Assembly: GCA_964638715.1 (NCBI GenBank)
Contig: CAZWZF010000021.1
Span: 7,507-71,506 of the forward strand
Origin: JBAXQQ01 sp037131695
Lineage (GTDB): Bacteria; Armatimonadota; Hebobacteria; CAIYQO01
DNA: 64,000 nucleotides
Reading direction: 5' to 3'
In this document: positions 43,294 to 53,225 of the stretch, one piece after another
Layout of the letters: each line of letters opens with the position of its first letter
Numbering within the stretch: position 1 is the stretch's first letter
Program-made: the position numbers and the translations under genes
Notes under the pieces: generated by a model
Databases searched by the model: none
The model's input: only the letters and a program-made list of their open reading frames with translations
Told to the model about the DNA's origin: nothing

Positions 43294-43297
43294 ATAG

Positions 43298-43332
43298 AAA
43301 AAGTCCGCCTTATTTATTAAGGCGGACTTTTT
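43298..43332. terminator. Bidirectional terminator between GH15 and the copper-amine-oxidase-N gene
   Basis: A 15-bp perfect stem (43298-43312 with 43318-43332, aaaaagtccgcctta) with a 5-base loop, flanked by A- and T-runs. It lies between two convergent stops (43293 and 43337) and works on both strands. Confidence 0.95.
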
Positions 43333-43336
43333 TTAA

Positions 43337-44389
43337 TTATGGGTTATCATTAATAAACTTTCGGATGTCTTTCTTAACCTGATTCAACAACCCGGAAAAG
43401 TCTGTATTATCATTGTATGAAGCATATTTGTAATAATAAAAAACGCTGCCTCGAACAACTGTCATGGCTGCAACAAGTGCTGATGTTTCTTCATTATCTG
43501 TTATTTTACATGTAATGGTTCCAATTATATATGCAGCATACTTATCGGTATCAGCTAACTTTACCTGTATGCCAAGTTGCGGATTTTCACCTAATTCTTC
43601 GATACATCTCTTATTTACAAGATCTGATGTATCATCAGATTTCTTTTTCATATATCCTGGTGTTAACTTTCTTCTGGCAGATTCAATTAACACTTTTCTT
43701 GATGGAGTTGGTGTATCTGCAAAAACATCTGGCGTCACAATAGTGGACCAATTAGTAAATGTGACATTATGTCCAACTTCATCAATTGGAACGAATGTAT
43801 AAAGTGTTATATTTTGATTATCTATAGCTGAAACAGCATTAATTACTGTATTATCTTTTTCCAATAGAAATCTATATCCTGCTGGAGCCGTTAATTTGTA
43901 ATTATTGTTTGCAAGAGTGAACTTAACAATTTCTGGCTTTGTATTTCCTGACTTTGCCGATATATCGTCCTTTTGAATTGAAACAGTTAAAACCTTACCA
44001 TTTGCATCATTTGTAATTATTGCTTGTTTGGTTTGTTCATTCCACGCGATTTGTGCGTTAAATCCTTCAGAAATAAATCTTAATGGCAAATATGTAGTAC
44101 CATTCTTTTCAAAAGCAGGTATCTGTAAAATATACTCAGTATCGCCAATCATCGCTTTCGCTTTATTTAATGTTAAACTAATTGTCGTTTTTTCAGTCTG
44201 CAATACAATATTATTTGTTTCTGCATTAAAATCTACTGTCGCACCAAACCATTCCGCTATATAACGAATCGGAACAAGAGTGACGTCATTCACCTTTATA
44301 CCTGTAGTATATTCACCTTCACTCAATAATTGAGTTGACACCAGTAATAATAAACATGACATTATTATCACAATAAAAAACCGCTTCAT
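43337..44389 (-). CDS. Secreted protein with copper amine oxidase N-terminal domain
   Basis: 350 residues. Signal peptide about 1-22 (IVIIMSCLLLLVSTQLL). The domain at about 28-135 has the two repeats typical of PF07833: VTLVPIRYIAEWFGATVDFN and TTYLPLRFISEGFNAQIAWN. This domain has no oxidase activity; in many bacteria it is a wall- or matrix-associated module. The C-terminal 210 residues (KFTLANNNYKLTAPAGYRFL; NPQLGIQVKLADTDKYAAYI) are not recognised. AGGAG precedes the ATG. It stands alone and converges on GH15. Confidence 0.85.
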   Translation of the reverse strand: MKRFFIVIIMSCLLLLVSTQLLSEGEYTTGIKVNDVTLVPIRYIAEWFGATVDFNAETNNIVLQTEKTTISLTLNKAKAMIGDTEYILQIPAFEKNGTTYLPLRFISEGFNAQIAWNEQTKQAIITNDANGKVLTVSIQKDDISAKSGNTKPEIVKFTLANNNYKLTAPAGYRFLLEKDNTVINAVSAIDNQNITLYTFVPIDEVGHNVTFTNWSTIVTPDVFADTPTPSRKVLIESARRKLTPGYMKKKSDDTSDLVNKRCIEELGENPQLGIQVKLADTDKYAAYIIGTITCKITDNEETSALVAAMTVVRGSVFYYYKYASYNDNTDFSGLLNQVKKDIRKFINDNP

Positions 44390-44518
44390 TGATTTCTCCT
44401 ACTTTATTATTTTTTTCAATTCCTGATTAATCTAAATTTTAATTCGATTATACTTATAAATATCCTTTTAAAGTTATTATTATCAATCAAATGCTGAAAA
44501 TATACTGTTCCATCAGGT

Positions 44519-44578
44519 ACTTGCGATACCATGATGGGACTGACACCTTCCTGGCTTCGCCACTCGGTATCAGTCCCT
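44519..44578. repeat. Dispersed hairpin repeat, copy 2
   Basis: The same unit as at 17805-17863, with the stem gggactgacacc and the identical loop core tggcttcgccactcggt. Two substitutions fall in the stem and weaken it (an A-C and a C-T mismatch), so the pairing is not maintained by compensation. It lies between the divergent copper-amine-oxidase-N and GH38 genes. Confidence 0.85.
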
Positions 44579-44661
44579 CTTCACCATAGACACACCAAAA
44601 CGCTACTGGTATAATTACGCTTAATCGGTTAAGTCATTATTACCTTTTAACAGGAGAAAAT

Positions 44662-47226
44662 ATGTCTATACAACAACCATGGTTTGTTTTGCGTTTTAAC
44701 CATTTCGACCCTACCTGGCGGCGGTGCTGGGATCGGGATTTTGTGGATGGTGGACGTCGGTTTGTCTCTTACCGCACTATTGAAGAAAACTGGATATCGG
44801 ATGCGATTGCTACCTGTGCAGATGGCGAAGGATGCTTTTTGGTGGAATGTTCCTGGGTGCTGCGGCATTACCTGGAACGCCACCCGGAGCATGTTGAAAC
44901 TTTGCGGCAGTTATCAAAGGAAGGCCGGTTTGAACTGCTGGGGTCTGGTGAGAACATTATTGACGTGAATATGATTCATGGCGAGTTGCTGGTGCGCAAC
45001 CTGGTGTTGGGGACATTATGGGCTGAAGAAGTCCTGGGAGTGCGTCCCACCACCGGATGGCACAGCGACGGGTTCGGGTCCTGTGCGCAAATGCCACAGG
45101 TTTTTCGCCAGTGCGGGTACAAATGGCTGCCGGCAATCAGCTATAACACTCCCAATGCTCCTTACTGGAAAGGGATGGACGGCAGCACAATTTTCTTCTC
45201 GCCTGATGCCACCTCCGCACCATTTGGCGGCGAAGTACTGGTTCATCGCCAGGGGGTAAACACCACCTGTTTCCGCAAATTGTCTCCATGCCCAGCCTGT
45301 ATGGGAAAAGGCTGCGGCGATTGCGACAACAAAGGATTTGTCGTCGGAGACCGCGCCGAATTTGCTCCTACCTTTAAAACACCATTACCAGGCAAAGCCG
45401 GGGTAATAATGCTCTGGGGTGAAGAATTCATGCCGGGCCAGCATGTAAGAGAAGATATTAAAAAGTACAATGCGATAAACCCCGAAGTAATAGTAAAACA
45501 GGGTGTATATCGCGACCTGTACCCGTTCATCAGCGAATACCTGGAACAGGTTGATAACCCGCCGGTAAAACAAATCAGCACCAAGGTGGAAAACAACCCC
45601 AGCCAGTCGGGATGTTACGTATCGCGAATTAAAATTAAGCAGGGACACCGCGAAATTGAGCACCAATTGCTGGCAGCAGAATGTTGGGATACCTTGTTGA
45701 ATGACGGCAGCAATCAAGACATACTTCGCAATGTCTGGAAAGATATGACCTTCTCCGCGTTTCATGACGCCATCACCTCTTCACACTGCGATCCGGCGTA
45801 TGACGAATTGCGCGACTTGCATGCCGGACTTGCCAAAACTGTCAGCAATATAAATAACGCAGCCTGCCGAAAAGTTATCGCAGATGATACAAAATCAGTA
45901 ACCGTGTTCAATCATACATCAGCAGCAATTTCTGCCCCTGTTAGAGTTGTATTGCCGGGGATAATAAACGGACTGAAAATATCTGCCGACAACAAGCAAC
46001 TGCCGGTATATGATGTTAAGGCAGGAAAAGATAATACCGAAGTCACATTTCTTGCTGCCGATGTGCCGGAATTGGGCGCAAAAACTTTTGCAATTGCCGA
46101 TGCAAAACTTGCCGTCGAAAAAATCACTGACAATGTAGTTGTTTGCGGCGATTTAACCGTAACTGCCGGTAAAAATGGCATTACTGATATTGTTGTAAAA
46201 GGAATTGGCAAAGCAGCAGATACCGGGAAATTCCTGGTTGGCGAATTGATTCTTGAACATGACTTGGGCGACCCGTGGGCAACACGCTCGCTTGACCGAA
46301 CCCGCGAACAACTGGCTGCTTATACACATTTAAAAGATATTGAACGCCGCGGCGACAGTATAGTAATAACCTACACCGGCAGACATCCATCTTGCGACGA
46401 CCCGCACACCTGTGCCGACCCATCGGTGACATTTCTCACCTGGAAACAGCGATTTATTCTGCGCACCGGTTTATCATATATTGAGGTAGAGACCGACGTT
46501 GAATGGTACACCCAGGGACGGCGCCTGCGCCTGGCTTTTCCATCAACGACAAAGTCAGATATTGGCATATATGATGTGCCATACGGCGTGCTGGAACGCG
46601 AACGATATGAAGGAAAGACTAATTATGGCGGCAGTGCCGGCGGCGATTGGCCAACGCTTCATTGGGGTGGAGTACAGACTGCCTACCACACCTTTGCGAT
46701 ATTCAACCAGGGAACTCCCAGCTATCGTGTTGAAGATGGCGTAGTGACAGTCAGTGTATTGCGCAGTCCGCAACTGCCTTATGCACTGCTGGAACCGGAG
46801 TCTTATGTCGCATACAACTATCACGGTATGGCAGACCACGGCAGCCATAGCTTCAAACACGCGATTTATATTGGTGCTGGCGACTGGAGCAATAATGATA
46901 CCGGACGCCAGGCAGCAATTTTCAACAGCATATTTTCAACTGTACCTGGTGCGTTGAATAGCGAATTGCCAAATTGGGAAATATCTGCAAATCACACCGA
47001 AATTTCATCCGTGAAGACTGCAGAAAACGGCAGCGGTATAATTTTACGGTTGGTAGAAAAAACCGGCAAATCAGAAGAAATATCTATTAACCTGCCATTG
47101 AAATATACATATGCAAACCTGTGCAGCCTGCTGGAAGATGACGGTGAACAACTGCCTATAAATAATGGTACAATAAAAGCAACCATGAAACCATGGCAGA
47201 TTGTGACGGTTCGGTTGAAGATATAG
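44662..47226 (+). CDS. Alpha-mannosidase-like GH38 enzyme
   Basis: 854 residues, no signal peptide. TTGWHSDGFGSCAQMPQVF holds the nucleophile Asp136, as in GH38. The middle helical region with MTFSAFHDAITSSHCDPAYD supplies the later metal His, and the C-terminal half is the GH38 beta domain. Two points are odd. The N-terminal zinc motif, normally H-x-H-W-D, reads RFNHFDPTW, so one His position is Asn. An inserted CPACMGKGCGDCDNKG (210-225) looks like a DnaJ-type zinc knuckle with four Cys in C-x2-C-x4-C-x2-C. AGGAG precedes the ATG. Retaining cleavage of alpha-mannosides is the family's role, but the changed zinc site leaves the substrate open. Confidence 0.85.
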   Translation: MSIQQPWFVLRFNHFDPTWRRCWDRDFVDGGRRFVSYRTIEENWISDAIATCADGEGCFLVECSWVLRHYLERHPEHVETLRQLSKEGRFELLGSGENIIDVNMIHGELLVRNLVLGTLWAEEVLGVRPTTGWHSDGFGSCAQMPQVFRQCGYKWLPAISYNTPNAPYWKGMDGSTIFFSPDATSAPFGGEVLVHRQGVNTTCFRKLSPCPACMGKGCGDCDNKGFVVGDRAEFAPTFKTPLPGKAGVIMLWGEEFMPGQHVREDIKKYNAINPEVIVKQGVYRDLYPFISEYLEQVDNPPVKQISTKVENNPSQSGCYVSRIKIKQGHREIEHQLLAAECWDTLLNDGSNQDILRNVWKDMTFSAFHDAITSSHCDPAYDELRDLHAGLAKTVSNINNAACRKVIADDTKSVTVFNHTSAAISAPVRVVLPGIINGLKISADNKQLPVYDVKAGKDNTEVTFLAADVPELGAKTFAIADAKLAVEKITDNVVVCGDLTVTAGKNGITDIVVKGIGKAADTGKFLVGELILEHDLGDPWATRSLDRTREQLAAYTHLKDIERRGDSIVITYTGRHPSCDDPHTCADPSVTFLTWKQRFILRTGLSYIEVETDVEWYTQGRRLRLAFPSTTKSDIGIYDVPYGVLERERYEGKTNYGGSAGGDWPTLHWGGVQTAYHTFAIFNQGTPSYRVEDGVVTVSVLRSPQLPYALLEPESYVAYNYHGMADHGSHSFKHAIYIGAGDWSNNDTGRQAAIFNSIFSTVPGALNSELPNWEISANHTEISSVKTAENGSGIILRLVEKTGKSEEISINLPLKYTYANLCSLLEDDGEQLPINNGTIKATMKPWQIVTVRLKI

Positions 47227-47258
47227 AATTATTATAATAATCAAACCATCTTAATGCG

Positions 47259-47436
47259 AGGTAGGGGAACTGTCCTCAGTTCCCGCGATGAACCGGAATA
47301 ATGATGTAAATAAGCGAAATAGCGACAGATTTTTTGTGTGGTGTGTTGTGATTTTTAACCTTGTTTTGTCGCTGCATCCGATTCATCTTTATTAAAAAAG
47401 GCGCTGTCGCGGGAGCTGGGGACAGCTCCCCTACCT
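47259..47436. repeat. Long imperfect inverted repeat, 29-base arms
   Basis: 47259-47287 (aggtaggggaactgtcctca ... ) pairs with 47408-47436. Of 29 positions, 26 match exactly, and two of the three changes keep a G-U pair in RNA on the plus strand. The loop is 120 bases. It fills the gap between GH38 and the esterase gene. No gene is seen in the loop. Confidence 0.88.
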
Positions 47437-47490
47437 TTACCGGATATTTATTAAATATTGAAATCGAAATATAAATAAAAAGGATATATC

Positions 47491-49515
47491 ATGCGAATAA
47501 ATTTGTTGGTTTTGTTTTTGTTTATTATTACAGCAACAGCTTTTGCAGATGTTAAAGTCGGATCGCCATTCGGTGACAACATGGTTTTGCAGCAGGGAAT
47601 AAATGTGCCGGTATGGGGTACTGCTGCGCCATCCGATGAGGTGACAGTTACATTCGGTTTGCAGTCAGTCAAGACTGTTGCTGACGCAAATGGAAAATGG
47701 ACGCTGCAATTGAAACCGTTAACCGCAAGTGCGGTACCGGATAAAATGATGATTACCAGCGGGAAAACCACATTGACATTTTCTAATGTGCTGGTGGGTG
47801 AAGTTTGGGTTTGCAGCGGTCAATCCAATATGGAATGGGCGTTGGGAATGTTGCCGAAAACAGTACAGAATTATGCTGATGCTGACGAAGGCTTGGTTCG
47901 AATGTTTACTGTTGAAAAAGGCCGCGCGAATATGCCGCAGGATTTTTGCCGCGGTTTATGGATGATATATTCAGCAAAAACCAGCGGCAGTTTTTCTGCT
48001 GTCGGATATTATTTTGCCCGCGAATTGTCTAATGCCTTGCATGTGCCGGTTGGTATGCTTAACTCATCCTATGGCGGCACCCGCGCAGAACCGTGGACAA
48101 GTCTTGATGGCATGAAAGCGTCACCGATATTCCATAACCGCGCCGTGCAATTTGAAAAAGCAGCTCAATTATGGGCAACTGACAAAGTTGAATTTACCAA
48201 AGAACAAGAACGGGTGAAAGCTGATTATCCGGCAAAACGTGCGGAATGGTACAAACTGCTGGACGCGAAAGACCCGGGATTAAAAGAAAAATGGATGTCC
48301 CCATCGACAAAGACGAAATATTGGCGGGAAATAGATTTGCCATCAACAAAAGAAAATAATCCGCTGACAGATATGGTGGGTTCGTTATGGTTTCGCAAAG
48401 ATGTTGAAATACCAAAGTCATGGGTTGGAAAATCGATTCAATTGCGAATGTGCCCAATTGATGAGGTGGATGACACCTATGTTAACGGGACACAGATAGG
48501 ACGCACCTGGTTTGAAACGACAGAGTTTTGGAAATTGCCAAGAAATTATACCATCCCCGCAGAATTGGTTAAATCAACAAAAATCAACCTGACTGTACGG
48601 GTATTAAATCTCTATTATGGTCTTGGCTTTTTTGGCGCGCCAGAATCAATGTCATTGTCTTTGAAAGATAACTCTGATGGCAACGCGGTATCCATTGCCG
48701 GCAAATGGCTATATACCGATGGCATGCCGATAACATTTAAAGATATGCCGGCACAACCACTGAATGGCCAACCCGGCAACGCGGCAAACGACCCGTCGGT
48801 ATTGTATAATTACATGATTCACCCGCTGGTTCCTTATGCCATTCGCGGTGCGATATGGTACCAGGGAGAGTCAAACGCCGATTCACCCACAGAATATAAT
48901 GAACTTCTCGGTACTGTTATTAAATCTTGGCGCAGCGCATGGAAGGAAGGCGATTTTCCATTTGCAATCGTACAGCTTGCCAATTTTATGGCACCGCAGA
49001 AATTAGCCGTAGAAAACGGAAGCTGGGCGGAAGTTCGCGAAGCACAGACAAAAACACTGTCATTGCCAAATACCACCATGGCGGTAATCATTGATATCGG
49101 CGAAGCAGAAAGTATTCACCCGCGCAACAAATTAGATGTGGGAAAACGACTGGCATTGGGGGTATTGGCAAACACCTACAAACAAAATATCCCGCTCTAT
49201 TCTGGTCCGGTATATAAATCAATGCGTGTAAAAGGCAATACCGTCATATTAAAGTTTAATTTCAGCGATGGGCTGAAATGCAAAGGTGACAAATTAAACA
49301 GCTTTGCCATCGCCGGAGCAGATAAAGTATTTTATTCCCCCCAAGCTACTATCGATAAGGATACCGTTGTTGTATCGTCAGACCAGGTGAATAAACCTGT
49401 TGCGGTACGTTACGGTTGGGCAAACAACCCGCCATGCAATTTATATAACAGTGCCGACCTTCCCGCCGCGCCATTCCGCACCGATGATTGGGTTAGTTAC
49501 CAGGTAGCAAAATAG
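47491..49515 (+). CDS. Secreted sialate O-acetylesterase-type SGNH esterase
   Basis: 674 residues. Signal peptide about 1-19 (LLVLFLFIITATAFA). The SASA-family start is FGDNMVLQQGINVPVWGTA, then GEVWVCSGQSNMEWALGM with the catalytic Ser, RGAIWYQGESNAD with the oxyanion-hole region, and IDIGEAESIHPRNKLDVGK with the catalytic Asp-x-x-His type pair. An inserted beta-sandwich (about 275-390) is normal in this family. It removes O-acetyl groups from sialic acid or from plant polysaccharides (xylan, pectin). AAGGA precedes the ATG. Convergent with the following GH42-like gene through a terminator at 49724. Confidence 0.93.
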   Translation: MRINLLVLFLFIITATAFADVKVGSPFGDNMVLQQGINVPVWGTAAPSDEVTVTFGLQSVKTVADANGKWTLQLKPLTASAVPDKMMITSGKTTLTFSNVLVGEVWVCSGQSNMEWALGMLPKTVQNYADADEGLVRMFTVEKGRANMPQDFCRGLWMIYSAKTSGSFSAVGYYFARELSNALHVPVGMLNSSYGGTRAEPWTSLDGMKASPIFHNRAVQFEKAAQLWATDKVEFTKEQERVKADYPAKRAEWYKLLDAKDPGLKEKWMSPSTKTKYWREIDLPSTKENNPLTDMVGSLWFRKDVEIPKSWVGKSIQLRMCPIDEVDDTYVNGTQIGRTWFETTEFWKLPRNYTIPAELVKSTKINLTVRVLNLYYGLGFFGAPESMSLSLKDNSDGNAVSIAGKWLYTDGMPITFKDMPAQPLNGQPGNAANDPSVLYNYMIHPLVPYAIRGAIWYQGESNADSPTEYNELLGTVIKSWRSAWKEGDFPFAIVQLANFMAPQKLAVENGSWAEVREAQTKTLSLPNTTMAVIIDIGEAESIHPRNKLDVGKRLALGVLANTYKQNIPLYSGPVYKSMRVKGNTVILKFNFSDGLKCKGDKLNSFAIAGADKVFYSPQATIDKDTVVVSSDQVNKPVAVRYGWANNPPCNLYNSADLPAAPFRTDDWVSYQVAK

Positions 49516-49520
49516 TTAGG

Positions 49521-49564
49521 GGTGTTAGTCAGTTAGCAACCAATTTCGAACAAAAAAAGTTATG
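49521..49564. repeat. Dispersed repeat, copy 2
   Basis: ggtgttagtcagttagcaac followed by an A-rich tract repeats the sequence at 1996-2040. It begins five bases after the esterase stop codon. Confidence 0.7.
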
Positions 49565-49651
49565 AATTTAAATTAAGAACTGCATATCGTCGAAAACCAC
49601 CCCCGCCCCTCCTTGGCAAGGAGGGAAGTTTACTTTTATCGCAATATCTTT

Positions 49652-49676
49652 CGGTCACTGAGTTTTCCGAAGTGAC
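49652..49676. repeat. Dispersed 25-base palindromic repeat, copy 2
   Basis: Same unit as 19527-19551 with a few changes. Next to it lie a palindrome-containing phrase cctccttggcaaggagg (about 49608-49624) and a ctgaaaa-type heptamer run (49682-49705). Confidence 0.75.
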
Positions 49677-49723
49677 TTATTCTGAAAACTGAAAACCGAA
49701 AACTTAACACTTATGTTAACAAA

Positions 49724-49761
49724 AAAAACCCCAGAGATATATAAATATTTCCGGGGTTTTT
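49724..49761. terminator. Bidirectional terminator between esterase and GH42-like genes
   Basis: aaaaacccc (49724-49732) pairs with ggggttttt (49753-49761), with partial pairing inside. It lies between convergent genes and has A- and T-runs on both sides. Confidence 0.88.
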
Positions 49762-49781
49762 ATATTTCATCCTATATTCTT

Positions 49782-52700
49782 TTATTTAACTGATAAGCCA
49801 AGGATTCGGCCGTCTGCAAGACCGGCTGTGAGAGTTGTGCCAACCCATTGCAGACCGGCAAAGTCTTGCGGCAGCATTTGCTGGGTTTTCAAGTTGCCAT
49901 CAGTATCAAATACTTGCAGCGCACCACCCCAGTAACCGATAGCTGTGAAGTCGTTGCTGACAGCAACAAACTTAACAACGCGTGACGGCAGCAGTGCTTT
50001 GCAAGCAGCAGGCACGGGTGCAATGGCGGCTTTCGTGATTGCCAGTTCTGCTGCGGTGGCTGGTTGTGTTGATACCAGCTTATCACCTTTTATCTGCGAA
50101 ACAGAACCATCGATAGTACAAACCTGCAGGTCGGTGTCAGTCGATTTCATCCACTGTGCACGGTCAGGCAGCAGCAATTGCCAGGTTATTTTTGCTGCTG
50201 GCGGCAGATTTGCTGGCTGATTTGCTGCGATAACCGTAGCTTCCGTTGGTTGTGCCATCGGGGTAAGCGGCATTAAGCCAGCAGCAGCTTCGTATAATGT
50301 TCCAACTGCTTCGCTCATACCTGCTGTATCGTAAGAAATACATGAAATAGATTCCTGGTTATGCCCGATTATATCAAGCTGCCAGGCGACCATTCCGTGT
50401 TCGCGACCAGGGAAATCTGCGCTAAATGTATATGGCAGCACCTTCTGCGAAACGATGTTTTTAATCAGCGGGTTATCTTCCGGTGTGCCAAGCAGCACTA
50501 CCGGTCCTTGAACATCATAGCCTACCAGCGCCGGGCTGTTATCACGACCAGCCTTGATTTGCCCGGTTCCAACATAGTCTATTCCACACATGGTTTTAGC
50601 TTCTTCAGCAGATACTTCACGTGCCTTGTTAACATCGGCAGCATTCACGATTTTACAGCGTATGCCCCATGGCTTCATGCTTTCTGCCAACCGGTCGGCA
50701 GCAGCACTGTTATATTCCGATGTTCCTTTCACAATGGTAACATCCTGATGGGTGCGGAAGAAATTAAAGAAATGTTCGCTGTCATTGCCAAATACCACCG
50801 CGCGCTGTGTTACGCCGGCAACGGCACCATTTCGCGTCGGGGCAGTAACTGTAAATGTTGCATTACCAGTCTTGTTTGACAGTAATTCGGTGACTGCAAC
50901 TGTCCATTTTCCCGTTGGGTCATTAGCCGCTAATGGAAGATTTACATGGCAAATTCCCTGGTCGGTTGCGCGGAAAAGGTCATAACGTACGGTACCCAGC
51001 GGGTCGGTAACGATAATTTGCAAAGGTGCAGATCCTACAAGTACCCCATTTTGTGTATCCATTAACATGGCATTAATATGCAAAGTAATCGGACTACTTG
51101 ACTGGGTCAAGTCATTTGTTACTGTAGGCGCTACCACATTAACCCCACCGATAGGACGTGCTGTGCGGGCATAAGCACGCATTTGACCGGCACCCCAGCG
51201 GAAGTCAGCAGTGAGTTTATTAGCGGCCTTGGTGAAACCTTGCGCCGGCCCGCCAATCATGGCGTCATACAGCGGTCGGCCATCATCCGGCAGGCTGATG
51301 GTAGAGGTGGTAGCCTTGATGGAGTTCATCGCGCCTTCCGCCTCATTATATTTCACATTGATTGCAAAGATATATTCAATATCGCCATAAGCGGCGCGAG
51401 CAGCAGCGATTTCTGGATTGCTGGATTCGATAATTGGTGCAATACCATCTTTTAACAGTTGTGCTTTCAATACTTTTGCGAATGGGGTTACGCTAAGAAA
51501 AGCCTTGCCGGTAGTGAAGTTCTTTGGATCAGCTTCTTTTGGACGTCCCTGCGCGTTTAATTGTTTAATCAATTCTGCGTCAGAAATGGCTGACGGCAAT
51601 CCAAGGTTAATGGCGCCATCAATTTTAACTTTGCAGTCTCCAGTCAGATATACTTTTCCACCGCCAGCTATAAAATCTCCCAGACCTTTTACAACTTTCG
51701 GATCAAGATAATTGATTGCCGGCAGGATAATTACTTTATGGTATTGTGCGGCAGTGCCGTCGATGATATCTTCATCGGTAATGACACCTATTCGCTGCTG
51801 GTCGAGGATACCGGCATTCATAACATCATTGAGCGCTATACCATGCGGGTCCTGATGCGAGTATAAAACAGTGGTTATATTTTTTGTCTGCGCATCCAAT
51901 AAATGCGATATTGAATACAATTCAGCCACCTGCGTACGCGGCGCGGGCATGGTGTTGAATATAGTTCCCAAACGCAATTCTGTCTTGTTTGATTCCACTA
52001 CACCATCAGAGGTAGGTGAACTTGCCGGATTCTGAATAGCTATGCTGGGCGGCTTTGCCAATCCCTGCAGGCCAAGCATAAAGCAGGTATATTGTTCCAG
52101 ACGAAAACGCTCGGAAGGAATGTTGTCCCAATCTGGCAGGTACCAATCCGGTTTTGACAGATCGCGTGCCCGGGCAGCTTCCAGACAAAGATACGGGTTT
52201 AAATATCCACCCCACTCATCGTAACCGCCGTGACCGCTGGTAACCGGCAGACTGCGTGCAACGTTAAAATAATACCCGTCAGTAAATGCCATGTAGCCAT
52301 ACTGGCTTTGGGTAACAGACATTAGATTTGGACTGACAGCACTCACGCCGGATTGCGCATCTTTCCAAGCGGCATCCATGAAACCAAGTTTCCACAGTCC
52401 GAACTGTTTCCATTTATCGATTGATGCAGGATCATCGGCTTTCACGCCGGTAGATCGCTGTGGATCTATGCCAAAGGCACCTTTGTAAGAACGGATTTGC
52501 GGTGGCAAATCATGTGGTGAACCATTCAGCCAGGTAAGACCCGGCTCATCATAAAAATGCACGCCGATGGCGTTGGGAGTAGTGCGGAATTGCAGCGCTG
52601 TACGCACGGCGCGCGCCTTGGCACCTTGCAATACATACGGGTCAGACCAGTCGCATTCCGCACGCAAATCCATCTGATGACCGCCGCTCATAACGCAGCA

Positions 52701-53225
52701 ACCCATGTAATCCATTCCGCCGCGTATGGAATCATCACCACCTGCTGAAGAGTAAAGCAGGTTGAATCCCATGCTATCCTCACCGATTTTGGTAATATCA
52801 GCACCTCTGGCGCCACTGCCCCAGTCGATTATCTTGAAGGTACTTTTGCGAATGTGATTATAGATTTCAATAATGGCAGGTTTTGCCAGGGTTGTGCCAT
52901 CCACGGCAACATTTACCTGGTATTTTCCAGGACGCAGCAGCCAGCCGTTAAGATGCAGATGTTCAGTAATTCTCGCATCATTTCCTGCCAGTTTCACTGC
53001 CGATACCGGGAAGGAAAAAGTCAGCTTGCTGCCATCATCGCTGGTGAGCAACAATTGCAGCATACCGGCGGACAATGCCGCATTATCGCTGCGTACTACT
53101 GACAAATCAATTAATTCATTTGTCTGGTATGCTGTGCGTCCCAATGGCAGCAGCAACTGCACCTGTGGTACAGCGAATATCTGTAATGCCGACAGCACTA
53201 ACAGAAGGAAAAACGCTTTTCTCAT
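49782..53225 (-). CDS. Secreted GH42-like multidomain protein with extra C-terminal domain
   Basis: 1147 residues. Signal peptide about 1-19 (AFFLLLVLSALQIFA). It is a clear paralogue of the 1034-residue protein at 24124-27228. Shared blocks include STFKIIDWGSGARGAD, GGHQMDLRAECDWSDPYVLQ, IGVHFYDEPGLTWLNG with the likely acid/base Glu, YYFNVARSLPVTSGHGGYDE and VVLLGTPEDNPLIKNI. After about residue 1010 it has an extension the paralogue lacks (KITWQLLLPDRAQWM ... NDFTAIGYWGGALQVFDTDG ... LADGRILGLSVK) that reads like one or two blades of a PQQ/WD-like propeller. The ATG at 53225 (AAGGTGA upstream) is preferred. Exported; substrate unknown. Confidence 0.72.
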   Translation of the reverse strand: MRKAFFLLLVLSALQIFAVPQVQLLLPLGRTAYQTNELIDLSVVRSDNAALSAGMLQLLLTSDDGSKLTFSFPVSAVKLAGNDARITEHLHLNGWLLRPGKYQVNVAVDGTTLAKPAIIEIYNHIRKSTFKIIDWGSGARGADITKIGEDSMGFNLLYSSAGGDDSIRGGMDYMGCCVMSGGHQMDLRAECDWSDPYVLQGAKARAVRTALQFRTTPNAIGVHFYDEPGLTWLNGSPHDLPPQIRSYKGAFGIDPQRSTGVKADDPASIDKWKQFGLWKLGFMDAAWKDAQSGVSAVSPNLMSVTQSQYGYMAFTDGYYFNVARSLPVTSGHGGYDEWGGYLNPYLCLEAARARDLSKPDWYLPDWDNIPSERFRLEQYTCFMLGLQGLAKPPSIAIQNPASSPTSDGVVESNKTELRLGTIFNTMPAPRTQVAELYSISHLLDAQTKNITTVLYSHQDPHGIALNDVMNAGILDQQRIGVITDEDIIDGTAAQYHKVIILPAINYLDPKVVKGLGDFIAGGGKVYLTGDCKVKIDGAINLGLPSAISDAELIKQLNAQGRPKEADPKNFTTGKAFLSVTPFAKVLKAQLLKDGIAPIIESSNPEIAAARAAYGDIEYIFAINVKYNEAEGAMNSIKATTSTISLPDDGRPLYDAMIGGPAQGFTKAANKLTADFRWGAGQMRAYARTARPIGGVNVVAPTVTNDLTQSSSPITLHINAMLMDTQNGVLVGSAPLQIIVTDPLGTVRYDLFRATDQGICHVNLPLAANDPTGKWTVAVTELLSNKTGNATFTVTAPTRNGAVAGVTQRAVVFGNDSEHFFNFFRTHQDVTIVKGTSEYNSAAADRLAESMKPWGIRCKIVNAADVNKAREVSAEEAKTMCGIDYVGTGQIKAGRDNSPALVGYDVQGPVVLLGTPEDNPLIKNIVSQKVLPYTFSADFPGREHGMVAWQLDIIGHNQESISCISYDTAGMSEAVGTLYEAAAGLMPLTPMAQPTEATVIAANQPANLPPAAKITWQLLLPDRAQWMKSTDTDLQVCTIDGSVSQIKGDKLVSTQPATAAELAITKAAIAPVPAACKALLPSRVVKFVAVSNDFTAIGYWGGALQVFDTDGNLKTQQMLPQDFAGLQWVGTTLTAGLADGRILGLSVK

